In this document: positions 25,679-35,392 of the stretch, one piece after another
How positions within the stretch are numbered: position 1 is the stretch's first letter
How the letters are laid out: each line of letters starts with the position of its first letter
Source of the DNA: Arthrobacter sp. ISL-95
GTDB lineage: Bacteria; Actinomycetota; Actinomycetes; Actinomycetales; Micrococcaceae
Length of the DNA stretch: 64,000 bases
Direction of reading: 5' to 3'
Assembly: GCF_018613695.1 (NCBI RefSeq)
Contig: NZ_JAGGPR010000023.1
Location: 27,515 to 91,514, forward strand
The notes under the pieces: generated by a model
Seen by the model: only the letters and a program-made list of their open reading frames with translations
Told to the model about the DNA's origin: nothing
Databases searched by the model: none
Translations under genes and position numbers: made by a program

Positions 25679-26731
25679 CTAGCCGGGGTTGGGCTGTCCA
25701 TCCTCGGGTTCGGCCCATTCGAGCGCTGCTACAAGGTGGCCTTCGTTGGGCAGCGCTTGCTGTTCGGCCGCGGGGAGTTTGTCGTAGGTGTAGGCTGCAA
25801 CGGCCATGGGTGACGTGGAGCGGCCTAGGCTGTATCTGACGCTTCGGTCGTTCTTGGTGCCGCAGATCAGGATGCCGATGGTTTCGTTGTGGTGCTTCCG
25901 GCGAAGCACGTCATCGACGAGAGCCACGTAGAAGTTAAGTTTGCCGGCGTACTCGGGCTGGAACTTTCCTGTTTTTAGTTCGATAACCACGTACCGGTTC
26001 TGGTCCATGTGGAAGAACAGCATGTCGACGTAGTAGTCGTCGCCGTCGACATCGAAGTGAACTTGCCGGCCGACGAACGAAAACCCTGGTCCCAGCTCCC
26101 TGAGGGTTTCGGTGATCCGGCTGGTCAATGCCAATTCCAGGTCCCGTTCGGCGACTTCCCCTGAGAGACCCAGAAATTCGAAGTTGTAGGGGTCCTTGGC
26201 GACCTGCTGGGCCAGCTCGGAATCTGGTCCAACAAGCCGTTGGACAAAGTTCGACGGTGCCGCGCCGGTCCTTTCCAGGGTTCGGTTCATGATCATGTTC
26301 AGCAGGACGTTGCGGGACCATCCGTGTTCAACTGCGGCGCCGGCGTACCAATCTCTATACTGGCGAGTGTCGGCCTTGTCCAGAAGAACGGTGACATGCC
26401 CCCACGGCAATTGTGCAACGGCTTGTTGCACAATTGGGTCCGGCCATGCGGCGGCAAATGCCCGCATGTAAAAGAGGTTCCGCCGAGACAGGCCCTTCAT
26501 CTCGGGGAACTCTGCCCTGAGGTCCTCGGCCAGACGTCCCATGACTCCACTCCCCCACTGCTCGACCTGCTGGCGCTCCAACACTGTCTTGCCGATTGAC
26601 CAATACAATTCGATCAGTTGCGTGTTGACGGTTCGAAGGGCGGTCAGACGCGCGGACCGGACCCGGTCCTTGAGCGCGGCCAAAAGATCGGTGTAGTCCG
26701 CGGGCAGGGCCAGGGCGCGTGCATCAGTCAT
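25679..26731 (-). CDS. DUF1016 (YhcG-like) PD-(D/E)XK nuclease-domain protein
   Basis: A 350-residue protein. The N-terminal DUF1016_N domain includes LIELYWSIGKTV, GLSRRNLFYMRAFAAAWP and LPWGHVTVLLDK. The C-terminal nuclease-like domain carries DYYVDMLFFHMDQNRYVVIE followed by LKTGKF, with the Asp and E-x-K of PD-(D/E)XK enzymes. Such genes are often found in defence or restriction-linked islands. The ATG at 26731 (GGTGGAG upstream) is used; a longer frame from 26803 would run through a palindromic operator. It stands alone, divergent from DUF4193. Confidence 0.85.
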   Translation of the reverse strand: MTDARALALPADYTDLLAALKDRVRSARLTALRTVNTQLIELYWSIGKTVLERQQVEQWGSGVMGRLAEDLRAEFPEMKGLSRRNLFYMRAFAAAWPDPIVQQAVAQLPWGHVTVLLDKADTRQYRDWYAGAAVEHGWSRNVLLNMIMNRTLERTGAAPSNFVQRLVGPDSELAQQVAKDPYNFEFLGLSGEVAERDLELALTSRITETLRELGPGFSFVGRQVHFDVDGDDYYVDMLFFHMDQNRYVVIELKTGKFQPEYAGKLNFYVALVDDVLRRKHHNETIGILICGTKNDRSVRYSLGRSTSPMAVAAYTYDKLPAAEQQALPNEGHLVAALEWAEPEDGQPNPG

Positions 26732-26773
26732 GAACTCCACCCTAGTAGGCTGCCACTGGCGCTCAGGATTCAT

Positions 26774-26796
26774 TTGTCCAGACAGCGTCTGGACAA
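26774..26796. promoter_or_regulatory. Perfect 23-bp palindromic operator before the DUF1016 nuclease gene
   Basis: TTGTCCAGAC at 26774-26783 and GTCTGGACAA at 26787-26796 are exact inverted repeats around AGC. The site is 43 bases before the nuclease start. A TTTGTCC half-site recurs near 26870. No regulator gene is adjacent. Confidence 0.6.
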
Positions 26797-26947
26797 TCGA
26801 CATCTCCGGGAGGAGACATGCGACTCCCCTCGGGGCAATCTTCTCCCACTACGTCTCTCTCCAGACCATTTGTCCGTGGGAACAATTACGCGGTGGTGCG
26901 CGTTGCATGGAGGCCAGAATCGAACACGAGAAATGAGAATCACTTAG

Positions 26948-27250
26948 GTGGCAACTGATTACGATGATCTCCGCTCCGACGTCAAGGAATCGCAGGACCG
27001 CTCGCTGGAGGCACTGAAGTCTGCCAACGCGCCTGATGCCCGCAGCGTGGTCACTGAATTGAACGAGGCCGATGCCCTCGATGAGGGCCTAACACCCGGA
27101 GGAGAAATTGTCTCCGAAGAACTCATCGTTCAGGTCATCCCTCAGGCAGAGGACGAGTTCACCTGTTACTCCTGCTTCCTGGTCCGACACCAGTCCCAAC
27201 TTGCCCGTGAAACCAATGGCCACTCATACTGCATCGAATGCGAAGGCTAA
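26948..27250 (+). CDS. DUF4193 protein, copy 1
   Basis: A 100-residue acidic protein of the actinobacterial DUF4193 family. It opens MATDYDDLR and ends with two CxxC pairs, FTCYSCFLVRH and YCIECEG, likely a small zinc ribbon. It starts at GTG. A paralogue is at 61834-62130. DUF4193 genes are normally chromosomal and near sigma-factor or housekeeping genes, so two plasmid copies are notable. The function is unknown. Confidence 0.85.
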   Translation: MATDYDDLRSDVKESQDRSLEALKSANAPDARSVVTELNEADALDEGLTPGGEIVSEELIVQVIPQAEDEFTCYSCFLVRHQSQLARETNGHSYCIECEG

Positions 27251-27408
27251 AGCCGCTGTACGGCGACGAATGGAACGGCATCGCAGAATCGCTCCGGGAG
27301 CCGCCAGATCTCGGGCGTTGGGGTTGCGCAACGGAGTCCTGCCCGGCCGCGTAGTCTGTCGGCCTCTGTACTAGCACTATCGGTGTCCCCCTTGGTTTGG
27401 TAATCCTG

Positions 27409-27789
27409 TCATGGTGCCCAGCCGTCAGGGATAGCTTCCGTAACCAAGCGCGGCGTGTACATGACCTGGCGGTCGAAGAATCGGTGCCCGTCCCGGCACA
27501 GCTCGAACGGCCCCGTGGCTGAGAAGAGCGTCTTTGAGTGAGCGTCCCAGTGGTACACGAACCAGCCGGAGAGCGTGTTTTCGTCCTCGGCCCGTACGTA
27601 CTCCTCATACAGCGCGCGGAGCCTTGTGACGGCTTCGGGGTGGTTCCACCACTGCGGGCACCAGTACCGGGTGTTCTCGTCGTCGGTGACGGCCTCGATG
27701 TCGTGGATGAACGCCTCAACCCAGTCCACGAAGTTATCGATCAACTCCTGCTCGCTCAGCTCCGGGGATTCACCAGCTGCTTCGCTCAT
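27409..27789 (-). CDS. DUF4913 protein at the end of the transfer operon
   Basis: A 126-residue protein of the DUF4913 family, seen on actinobacterial conjugative elements. Landmarks are FVDWVEAFIHDIE, RYWCPQWWNHPEAVTRLRAL, WFVYHWDAH and FELCRDGH. Its ATG overlaps the coupling-protein stop by four bases, so it is translationally coupled to it. It is probably an accessory transfer protein. Confidence 0.8.
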   Translation of the reverse strand: MSEAAGESPELSEQELIDNFVDWVEAFIHDIEAVTDDENTRYWCPQWWNHPEAVTRLRALYEEYVRAEDENTLSGWFVYHWDAHSKTLFSATGPFELCRDGHRFFDRQVMYTPRLVTEAIPDGWAP

Positions 27790-29510
27790 GCGGCGACCTG
27801 CTTTTCAGGAACGGGATCCGTGGCCGGCTGGGGTTCGCCCTTGGCCATGGCGGCCGCGGCCGCCATGCCGGCCTCAATGGTTTTGCTCAGTTCCTTGTTC
27901 TTGTGCCATGGGGTGAGCCGCAACAAGGTGGCCGGGGCGACGCTGCTGCTGAGGATCCCGGAGAACTTTGGCAGGTCAGCGAAGTCCTGCACGCTGACTT
28001 TGGGCAGACGCTCCTTCCTGTCGGAGCCTTGCTCCTTGCGTTGGTAGGTGCCGATGGCCTTGGACAGGCCTTCGGTCCAGTCGGTTTCCTCGTTGCTGCC
28101 CACGAACCGGGTACCGGACATTTGCCACAGTGTCTGCATGCCTTTGCTGCCCCATTCGCCGCAGCCCTGGGACCAGCCCTGCAGGTAAAGGGTGAAGCAG
28201 AGGCCGCGGGAGCCGTAGTGGCTGAAATCCTGGGGCAGCGTAGGCCAGGGGACGATGTTGGCCACTTCGTCCAGCTCGCCGACCAAGGGGATGGTCAATC
28301 GTGCTTCTCCAGGGGTTTTGCGGACGGCGGCGTTGCAGATGGCTTTGATCATCGCCGTGAGAACGGCACCGGCACCGCCGGGGCCACGCTCGGACAGGAG
28401 GATCATGGTCTGACGTCCCTCCATGAACTTGGCTGCGTCGAAGTTCCTGATCCCCGGCGTGGGAGTGGTCCACGCCAGAATTGCGTCGTGCACCAGGTCG
28501 CGGCACATGCGCTGCGTGGTGGCCACCAAAGATCCGCGTGTACGGTCAGGCCACTTGTCGAAGCCCCTCATCTCCGAAGCAGGGCGAGGGTATTGGTCGG
28601 CAAGAATGTTGCAGACTTTCTCGAACGAGCCTTTGGAGATCCATTCGTGGACATCTCCCAGGGCCTTCCCGGTCAGGGCCGCTGCCAGCAGCGTCCACGC
28701 CAGGCAAGACTCCCCTGAGGGGCCGAACTGGGCGTCCTCGGCCGCTTCGCTCTCGCTACGTGGATTGTTCTTCAACGAAGCTGTGATGATCCACGAAGCC
28801 AAACGCATGGCATCCTCGGTGCCCTTCACTTCCCGCAGCGGGCTGAAAATGAAGTCCGGCTTGTCGGACTGTCGGTAAATCTTGCCGGTATCCCAACACC
28901 ACACCGTTCCCAGCTGGTGGCGGGCAGCGATCACCTGAGCTACGCCGTCAACCTTATTCGACGTCATCAATGCCGCGCCGGGAGCCGCTGCCAGACGAGG
29001 AACCACCAAACAGGACGTCTTACCGGATCCAGGGCCCATGATGCACACACCCAGATCCCGCCAGCCCTGATACAGAACGGCAGATTTCCCGGCAGCCGTC
29101 TGGCCCAGCACTTGTCCAGGAGCTAAATCCACGGCTTTCGGGTGCAGCTGCTTGGCGTCCTTCTTCCGCTCTTTCTCCATCAAGGGGGCGAGCTTGGCGC
29201 CGGTTGCGAGTCGGCCGCCCAGCTCACGCTGCGCTGCACTGCCCGCGCCGCCACGGCCGGCAACGAGTAATGCCGCACCAAAGAGGGCACCGATTGCCAA
29301 GACGATGGCGATCCATGTCGCCGCTCCTGGCCAGGCGAAGGTTCCCTCCTTGAACCGGGCCACCAACTCGGAGAAATTGGTCCACGGCATCCCTGTCGGT
29401 GTCAGGAACTCACCGAGGAAAGCCGAGACCCAGGCGATAGCCACCAGGCCGACAACGACGCCGGCAAGGCCCAGCTTCATCAATGTGTCTGTTGACGTTT
29501 GCTTGCTCAT
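27786..29510 (-). CDS. TraG/VirD4-type coupling ATPase
   Basis: A 574-residue membrane ATPase that links DNA to the secretion channel. Two N-terminal helices (about residues 10-35 and 62-85) precede the motor domain. MGPGSGKTS near residue 158 is Walker A, and LVGELDEVANI near residue 396 is Walker B. The start at 29510 overlaps the VirB4-like gene by four bases; a longer frame to 29672 begins with unlikely, His/Arg-rich sequence. The C-terminus ends in a short Pro/Ala tail. No relaxase partner lies in the window. Confidence 0.9.
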   Translation of the reverse strand: MSKQTSTDTLMKLGLAGVVVGLVAIAWVSAFLGEFLTPTGMPWTNFSELVARFKEGTFAWPGAATWIAIVLAIGALFGAALLVAGRGGAGSAAQRELGGRLATGAKLAPLMEKERKKDAKQLHPKAVDLAPGQVLGQTAAGKSAVLYQGWRDLGVCIMGPGSGKTSCLVVPRLAAAPGAALMTSNKVDGVAQVIAARHQLGTVWCWDTGKIYRQSDKPDFIFSPLREVKGTEDAMRLASWIITASLKNNPRSESEAAEDAQFGPSGESCLAWTLLAAALTGKALGDVHEWISKGSFEKVCNILADQYPRPASEMRGFDKWPDRTRGSLVATTQRMCRDLVHDAILAWTTPTPGIRNFDAAKFMEGRQTMILLSERGPGGAGAVLTAMIKAICNAAVRKTPGEARLTIPLVGELDEVANIVPWPTLPQDFSHYGSRGLCFTLYLQGWSQGCGEWGSKGMQTLWQMSGTRFVGSNEETDWTEGLSKAIGTYQRKEQGSDRKERLPKVSVQDFADLPKFSGILSSSVAPATLLRLTPWHKNKELSKTIEAGMAAAAAMAKGEPQPATDPVPEKQVAA

Positions 29511-31147
29511 GCCGGAACAACCTCCGTGGCTTCGTCGGTAATGGATTCTTCGGTGAACGCGATCGTGGAGGTGGACTTCATGGCACCGTCCGTGTCGGTC
29601 AGCTCCACTTCCAGCGGACTCCGGACGTGGATGGCTTCGAAGGGATCGTATTGGTCGATCTTGAACAGGCACGTGCCCTTGACCAGCTTCGTGATCACCT
29701 CGGCCGTCCCCACGGGGAGGGTGAACATCTCTTCACAAGCCAACGCATCGGCGCTCTTTTGCTGCTTGTACAACAGGACCGTGCCGCATTCTTTGAGCAT
29801 GGAAATCGCCGGGCTGTCTGCCGGGATGTCGGAGATGTGGTGGAACGCGAACTGGCATGACAGGGACAGGGCGCGGGAGAGTTTGGTGTTGCGGCGGGTC
29901 ACCGTGGCCACCGACCCCTGGACGGTGTGCCAGGCCTCTTCAATCAGCAGGACCGTGGGGACGGCCTCTTCCTGACGGTAGAGGGTGTTGGCCAACCAGG
30001 TGTTGATGATCGTCATGACGATCGGCAGCGCCGGGCCGTCCTCCGGGAGCAGCGACACGTCGAACACCGTCAGGCCGGCGTTGAGTTGGATGTCCGGGCT
30101 GGTTTCCCCGTCGATCAGACCGGCCAGGTCGTCCTCGATCATGCGTTCAAGCTCGAAGGCCGGGTCCTGCCCCCATTCGCGCAGCTCTTCCACTGTCAGG
30201 CTCGTGGCCTTCGCGGCGTCTTCATTGGGCGCGTACAGGGCTTTGAGGACGTGCCCGATGTGCGCGACTTCGCCGGCCTTCTTAGCATCCGTCAGGGCCT
30301 GACGGTGTGCCATGCGGACCGCTTTGCCTTCCTTGGGCGTCATGGGCCGGCGGAGGGCTTCTTCCATGACGGCACGGACCAGCATCGACTGGCCGGCCGG
30401 GGTGCGGAACGCTTCGGCGCTGTCGTGGGTTTCCTCGTTCAGGCGCGCGGCGATGCGGGGATCGAGGATGTTGATCCGGGATCCGCCACCACCGATGCTG
30501 AACCGGACCGGAGCGACACCGAGCTTCCGTGCCAACGGGGTGTACTCGCCGCCGCCGACGTCCTTCTGGTACTTCTTATCGATCACCACGACGCGGCGGC
30601 CGAGGATCAGTTGGCGCAGCACGCCCCAGGTTTTCATGGCCGAAGATTTCCCTTGGCCGAGGTCCCCGATGTAGCAGACGTTCGGGGATTCGAGGGTGTT
30701 ACCGTAGGCGGTGAACGGGTCGTGGACGATCATCCACCCGGACCCGGCATCGACGCCGAACACGAGGCCGCGGTGCGAGGTCGGCGGGGAAGCGATGGCC
30801 ATGTGGGAGAACTCCATCTGCCGAGTCGAAGAGGCAAGGCCCGGAGCTGCCGGGTCATAGAATCCTAGTTTCGACGCGAAAGCCCACTTCCGTTCGTGGT
30901 GCCAGCGTGTCTTGGCGTTCGCTTTGGCCTCGAGGAGCTCACGGTCCTTGGCTTCTTTCTTCTCAGCCTTCTTCACCTCACGCTTGCTCAGCGGCTTCTT
31001 GTGCCGCAAACCTTCGGCCGTGGTATCGGCTGCTGCTGTTTCCAGTTCCAGTTTCCCGGCGCGGGCTTGGGCTCTGAGTGTCCGCTTGGATTTGCTGGCA
31101 AGAGCCCAAGGCAGGCTGAAACGCTTGACATCGTTCGTGGTGCTCAT
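29507..31147 (-). CDS. VirB4/TraC-type secretion ATPase
   Basis: A 546-residue ATPase. The first 90 residues are charged (KKAEKKEAKDREL). YIGDLGQGKSSAMK near residue 160 is Walker A and TVLLIEEAWH near 402 is Walker B, followed by RRNTKLSRALSLSCQFAFHH, a VirB4 block. No membrane helix is seen. It overlaps the coupling-protein gene and the SCO6880-like gene by four bases each. In this type of actinobacterial system it would power assembly or substrate transfer. Confidence 0.9.
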   Translation of the reverse strand: MSTTNDVKRFSLPWALASKSKRTLRAQARAGKLELETAAADTTAEGLRHKKPLSKREVKKAEKKEAKDRELLEAKANAKTRWHHERKWAFASKLGFYDPAAPGLASSTRQMEFSHMAIASPPTSHRGLVFGVDAGSGWMIVHDPFTAYGNTLESPNVCYIGDLGQGKSSAMKTWGVLRQLILGRRVVVIDKKYQKDVGGGEYTPLARKLGVAPVRFSIGGGGSRINILDPRIAARLNEETHDSAEAFRTPAGQSMLVRAVMEEALRRPMTPKEGKAVRMAHRQALTDAKKAGEVAHIGHVLKALYAPNEDAAKATSLTVEELREWGQDPAFELERMIEDDLAGLIDGETSPDIQLNAGLTVFDVSLLPEDGPALPIVMTIINTWLANTLYRQEEAVPTVLLIEEAWHTVQGSVATVTRRNTKLSRALSLSCQFAFHHISDIPADSPAISMLKECGTVLLYKQQKSADALACEEMFTLPVGTAEVITKLVKGTCLFKIDQYDPFEAIHVRSPLEVELTDTDGAMKSTSTIAFTEESITDEATEVVPA

Positions 31148-32706
31148 CGGATTCCCCTCGTGAACGGCATGGTGGTGATCAGGGCAAGATCGTTGCGTTG
31201 GTCCAACCAGTCAATGAATTCGATACCGGCATCGGAAGCAGCGGCCTCAACAACGTCGGTGGTGGACAGGATCTCGTTCGCATCCTCCACGGCGAACGAG
31301 ATATACAGACCGTAGGCCGCGCCGTGGTGCCCGGAGCCGGGCTTCAGATCACGGAGGCGTTGGTGGGAGGCACCCATCAATACTTCTTCGGTGCCATCGG
31401 TCACGACACCGGACTTGCTGACCTTATTGCTCGTAGCCCTGTCCATGGCGGCATCCGAGCGGGCTTTGGACCGGGCACTGCGGGCATCCTCAAGTTCCAT
31501 GACCATGGACACCGAATGCACCACTGCCGGTTGGATACCGCTGATGATCGCTTCCAGCGCTTCTACCGGTACGGGAGCCGGGCTGAACGCCGAGGCCGGC
31601 ACGTAACCGGTACGGATATGCCAGTGGTCATTGACCACCAGGGAGATGGGAGAGGATGCGCCGTCCAGGTGCTGCCAGCAGTCCATCAAGTCGGCGCCGT
31701 CGTAGTCGTCGATATCGAAGTCAGGGTCCTGCAGGTGACGCAGGAGCGCGGCCATGGCCTGCGGGCCAAGAGGCCGGGAATTGGTGATCGAACCCATCAT
31801 CGAGGCCTGGGCCATGGCGGAGCGGATTTCCTGATAGATCGCCTGACCGATGCCTTCATCCCCTGACCCGTACGCTTCGGCGCGGCGGAAGAGGGCAGCG
31901 GAGCTGGGGATCCGGAACGTCTCATAGGTGCGGTGCTGTTCGGAACGGGAACGCGTCGTCCCGCACAGGTCACCGTAGGACTCCAGCAGGATCCGCGGGA
32001 CGTTCTGCGCGACCCGGTTCTTAACCCAGATCAAATGGTCGGCCGAGTCCATCGGCACCGCACGCGCCAGCGTCTGGACATGGGTCACCAGTGATTGACG
32101 CCGGGCCAAACGGGCGAGGTACTGGCCACGGGCGACGTGACCGGATTCCTTCCGGTACTCCTCCCGGATCCCCGAGGAAGACCCCATAACTTCCATCGTG
32201 GCCGTGTAGTAGGACTTCTTGACCTTGCCCTGATGCCGGAAGATGACCAGCGGTCCTTCCGGGGTGTCGATGGCGAAGTGCCGGACCGTGCCCACCATCA
32301 ACGGCGCGTTGTCCTTGTGCCGGACGGGGACTTCGATCATGCCCTTCTCATCGGCACGCCCCCGGTCCTTCTTCCCGGCCTTGACCATCCGCGTCTGCGG
32401 ACGGGCCTTCACCGGAACATGGACCAAGGACTTGTTCTTGGCGCGGACCTTCTTGTGCCGGAGCTCCACGAAAATGGCACCCAGGGAGCGGTGGCCGGAG
32501 AGCTTGTTGGGTGTGGTCAGGATGACCCCAGCCAGGACCAGCACAGCTGCGATGATCAAGGCGACGATCTGACTGCCGCCGGCCAGGACGATCACCAGCG
32601 CGGCCCCGACGGAGACGGACAGGCCGATCCATTCCGGTGCGGTCCGGTTTCCGCCGAACAGGCCACGGCTCTGGACCTCACCGCCGACAACAACCATTCT
32701 TCCCAT
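31144..32706 (-). CDS. SCO6880-family transfer membrane protein
   Basis: A 520-residue protein of the SCO6880 family found in actinobacterial type IV secretion loci. Two helices lie at about residues 25-62; the rest is cytoplasmic and resembles the N-terminal domain of VirB4. Landmarks are APLMVGTVRHFAIDTPEGPL and VSMVMELEDARSARSKARSD. AAGGAG nine bases before the ATG supports the start. Together with the next gene it covers the usual VirB3/VirB4 functions. Confidence 0.85.
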   Translation of the reverse strand: MGRMVVVGGEVQSRGLFGGNRTAPEWIGLSVSVGAALVIVLAGGSQIVALIIAAVLVLAGVILTTPNKLSGHRSLGAIFVELRHKKVRAKNKSLVHVPVKARPQTRMVKAGKKDRGRADEKGMIEVPVRHKDNAPLMVGTVRHFAIDTPEGPLVIFRHQGKVKKSYYTATMEVMGSSSGIREEYRKESGHVARGQYLARLARRQSLVTHVQTLARAVPMDSADHLIWVKNRVAQNVPRILLESYGDLCGTTRSRSEQHRTYETFRIPSSAALFRRAEAYGSGDEGIGQAIYQEIRSAMAQASMMGSITNSRPLGPQAMAALLRHLQDPDFDIDDYDGADLMDCWQHLDGASSPISLVVNDHWHIRTGYVPASAFSPAPVPVEALEAIISGIQPAVVHSVSMVMELEDARSARSKARSDAAMDRATSNKVSKSGVVTDGTEEVLMGASHQRLRDLKPGSGHHGAAYGLYISFAVEDANEILSTTDVVEAAASDAGIEFIDWLDQRNDLALITTMPFTRGIR

Positions 32707-32730
32707 GACTACCTACTCCTTGTACTTCTC

Positions 32731-34629
32731 TTACCGGCCACTGATGTGGTCGGTATCCGGTGCCATCGAACGGGCAGAACGCTGGCCGCGCATGGAGGCC
32801 TGACGTGCCGCTTCCCGGCCCGCCAGTAGGAACGCGGTCGCGCCACCGGCTGCGACCTTGGCCGATCCCCTACCCACCGCACCGGCACCGGTCTTCAACG
32901 CCTGGGCTGCCTTCGCCCCACCGGTTCCGGCACGGTCGGCCTTCTGCAGCTCCCCGATCGTTCGGGTTTCCGGCTGGCCCTGTCCTTGTGCCTGGCCGCC
33001 TTGGTGGTCCTGGCCAGAGGGTGCGGCCTGCTCGTTCGGAACCCTGGATGCTGCACTCCGGCGGCCTGAGAGTCCCGAGCCGTTCGATCCCAGCCCTGAA
33101 CCGGCGTGGTCCTCTGATTGCGTTGCCATCGAAGAGGGACCCTTCGTGGCCGGCCCGCCGCCGTAAGGACGTCCGCCCGTAGTGCCGGACTGGACTTGGG
33201 CGGTCCGTTTCTGCCTGATCGCCGAAGAGATAGCCGCCCCTGCGCCGGCGACCATTGCTGGGCCGGCGATGGACTGGCGGCCCTCACCGAGGCTGGTCGA
33301 CGATGACGGCAGGATCGGGACGTACTTGTAGAGCATCGGCAGGGCGAAGGCCAGAACGCACATCGCGGCCGCGGCCAGGAACACCGACGTGGCGTTCACC
33401 ATGCCATCGTCCACGCCCTCGTCGCTAAAAGCCGGACGGGAGGCGATGTAGCTGAACACGGCGCCCATGAGCAGCAGCAGCAGCGGTTTTGACAGGGAAA
33501 TGCCAATCCACAGTGCGCCGACCTTGCCCACGCGTTCGCGGTATTTAGGGTGGATCATGAACCCGACCATCAGTGCGATGCAGAGGCCCAGCAGGTAGAG
33601 GGCCAGCGGCTGGAGGGCCAACAACCCGAGCATGGCCCAGGCTGCGATGAACAGCAGCCCGAACAGCAGGACCGCCGCCAAGGGACCGAAGGCGCCGCTG
33701 GATTCGTACGACGCGAACCGGGAAATGGCAACCCCGAAGTCCGTGACCCTGCTGGAAGTCCAGAACGTGATCCCTTCAGTGAGACCGCTCATCCATCCGT
33801 TGACCACGTAGCCGATAGCCGGTCCGAACAGCACCAGGATCATGGATAACGGTCCGTACCAAAGCAAAGACGTCCGGGCGGAGTCCATATCGATCTCTTC
33901 GTTCGAAACGTCCTTCCAGAGCTTGAAGTACATCAAGCCCATGACGATGATCCCGATCCCGGCAAACCCAGCCCACGTGGCACGGAAGCCGTCATCAACC
34001 TCGAACACCGAGACCTTCAACAGGTTGTTCAGCACCTCGTTGGTGGATTTCACGCCCTCTGCCTTGACAGTGTTGGCGAACTTCTCAAAACCGTCCTTCG
34101 CGTTGGCGATGAACGCCACTGTGTCGACCGTGCCCAACACCACCTGGCCGCCCGGCATTGCCGAGATGGCCGTCCGCATCACCACGCCAGCGATCGGGAG
34201 AAACTTCTTAACAGCAGAACCTTGGACGCACCAAGCGGTGGCTGGGGAGGGCGCACCCGCACCTGGCAATGCAGTACAGAACGGGACGGTGTTCGTACCG
34301 TCGTAGTCCAGCGCCTTTTCCGGTGTTGTCAGGAAGGACCCAAATGCTTTGGCAGAAACACTCTCGCAATTGGCACCCGACGCCGTTGAAAAGGCGAAAT
34401 CACCACATGCGTTCTTGGCCAATTCTTGGTTTAGCCGGTCTCGGATTTTGTCACGCTGGTCGGCTGGGAGCCCGGCCAAACGTTTGAGCTGGTCTGCGTT
34501 CAACTTTTCAGACTTGCTTACGTCATCCGCTGCCTGCGCAGGACCGGCAGTGATCACCCCGAAGCTGAGGAACAACGCCAAAAAGACTGCGACGAGGCGG
34601 ATCGTCCTATTAGCGCTTAGCGTTTGCAT
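32731..34629 (-). CDS. Polytopic channel protein, TrbL/VirB6-like
   Basis: A 632-residue protein. It has a signal peptide (residues 1-33, ending GPAQAA), an extracytoplasmic part with several cysteines, about six to seven helices between residues 190 and 430, and a long disordered Gly/Ser/Gln-rich C-terminus. That is the layout of VirB6/TrbL inner-membrane channel proteins. The ATG at 34629 places the signal peptide at the N-terminus and overlaps the upstream gene by 20 bases. Family assignment is by topology and place in the operon. Confidence 0.75.
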   Translation of the reverse strand: MQTLSANRTIRLVAVFLALFLSFGVITAGPAQAADDVSKSEKLNADQLKRLAGLPADQRDKIRDRLNQELAKNACGDFAFSTASGANCESVSAKAFGSFLTTPEKALDYDGTNTVPFCTALPGAGAPSPATAWCVQGSAVKKFLPIAGVVMRTAISAMPGGQVVLGTVDTVAFIANAKDGFEKFANTVKAEGVKSTNEVLNNLLKVSVFEVDDGFRATWAGFAGIGIIVMGLMYFKLWKDVSNEEIDMDSARTSLLWYGPLSMILVLFGPAIGYVVNGWMSGLTEGITFWTSSRVTDFGVAISRFASYESSGAFGPLAAVLLFGLLFIAAWAMLGLLALQPLALYLLGLCIALMVGFMIHPKYRERVGKVGALWIGISLSKPLLLLLMGAVFSYIASRPAFSDEGVDDGMVNATSVFLAAAAMCVLAFALPMLYKYVPILPSSSTSLGEGRQSIAGPAMVAGAGAAISSAIRQKRTAQVQSGTTGGRPYGGGPATKGPSSMATQSEDHAGSGLGSNGSGLSGRRSAASRVPNEQAAPSGQDHQGGQAQGQGQPETRTIGELQKADRAGTGGAKAAQALKTGAGAVGRGSAKVAAGGATAFLLAGREAARQASMRGQRSARSMAPDTDHISGR

Positions 34630-35389
34630 ACTCGACCCACCCTTCCCGGCTCTTGTCTTTGAAGAAGGCATCAACCAGATCGCTCTGGAGCGTCGGAGTC
34701 GGATCATCAAAGCTTGTACCTACGCTCATTGGTCCGCCGTCCTTAACCCGGCCACCAAAGTCCTGCCCTGCTTGGACGATGGCGAAGTCAGAGATTTTCC
34801 AGTCGCCTGCCCAGGTCAGTTCGAAGGTGACAGTCTGGAAGAAGGCGCTGGGCGCCTTATTTACCACTGCCGCGACGCCTCCTGTGAAGACCTGCACGAC
34901 TGCCTCCTTTTTCTCTTCACAGCTGGCAATCCGGTACAGGCCACCTGCAGCAACGTCGGAGCGGTAGTACCACTGACCATCAAATGCTCCCGGGGGCAGG
35001 TCCTTGGCGTTGGCCAGCAGGTCCCCGTTGAAAGTGGCTCGCTCCACCCATGGGCCCTGCTTGCCTACCTCCAACAGGGCCTTTTTCTGTTGTGCCCAGG
35101 TGGAGGTGTTAACGTCTTCGATGAGAGGTGTGTAGTGGGCCGCGGCTTGGGCGGCTGAGTCGCAGCTGCCGTTGTAGCCGGTGATGGTTTTCCCGTCACT
35201 TGCGGTTTTGGTGCCGCCTTCGCCGATCTTGATCCCGGAGACGGGGAAGCCGAACTTCCCTGAGGCCTGCAGGGAGCTGGGGTCATCCTGTTTGGCCGCC
35301 GGTGCCGGTGGGTTCAGCAGGACGACGGCAACAGCAATGACCAGGACCACCGCCCCCAAAGCTGTCAGGAGTTTCCAGTGCTTCCGCAT
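34610..35389 (-). CDS. Membrane-anchored transfer-operon protein, unknown
   Basis: A 259-residue protein with a single N-terminal helix (residues 8-27, LLTALGAVVLVIAVAVVLL) and a large extracytoplasmic domain with GYNGSCDSAAQAAAHY, WVERATF and TFELTWAGDWKISDF. The last block resembles the beta strands of NTF2/VirB8-like domains, where transfer proteins of Gram-positive systems fold. It lies between the small two-helix protein and the channel gene. The VirB8-like role is a guess. Confidence 0.65.
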   Translation of the reverse strand: MRKHWKLLTALGAVVLVIAVAVVLLNPPAPAAKQDDPSSLQASGKFGFPVSGIKIGEGGTKTASDGKTITGYNGSCDSAAQAAAHYTPLIEDVNTSTWAQQKKALLEVGKQGPWVERATFNGDLLANAKDLPPGAFDGQWYYRSDVAAGGLYRIASCEEKKEAVVQVFTGGVAAVVNKAPSAFFQTVTFELTWAGDWKISDFAIVQAGQDFGGRVKDGGPMSVGTSFDDPTPTLQSDLVDAFFKDKSREGWVEYANAKR

Positions 35390-35392
35390 GGG

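Noticed and set aside
25679..26731. Restriction enzyme of a full restriction-modification system
   Set aside because: No methyltransferase or specificity subunit is adjacent; DUF1016 explains the protein.
29511..29672. N-terminal extension of the coupling protein
   Set aside because: His/Arg-rich and overlapping the VirB4-like gene; the ATGA junction at 29507-29510 gives a natural start.
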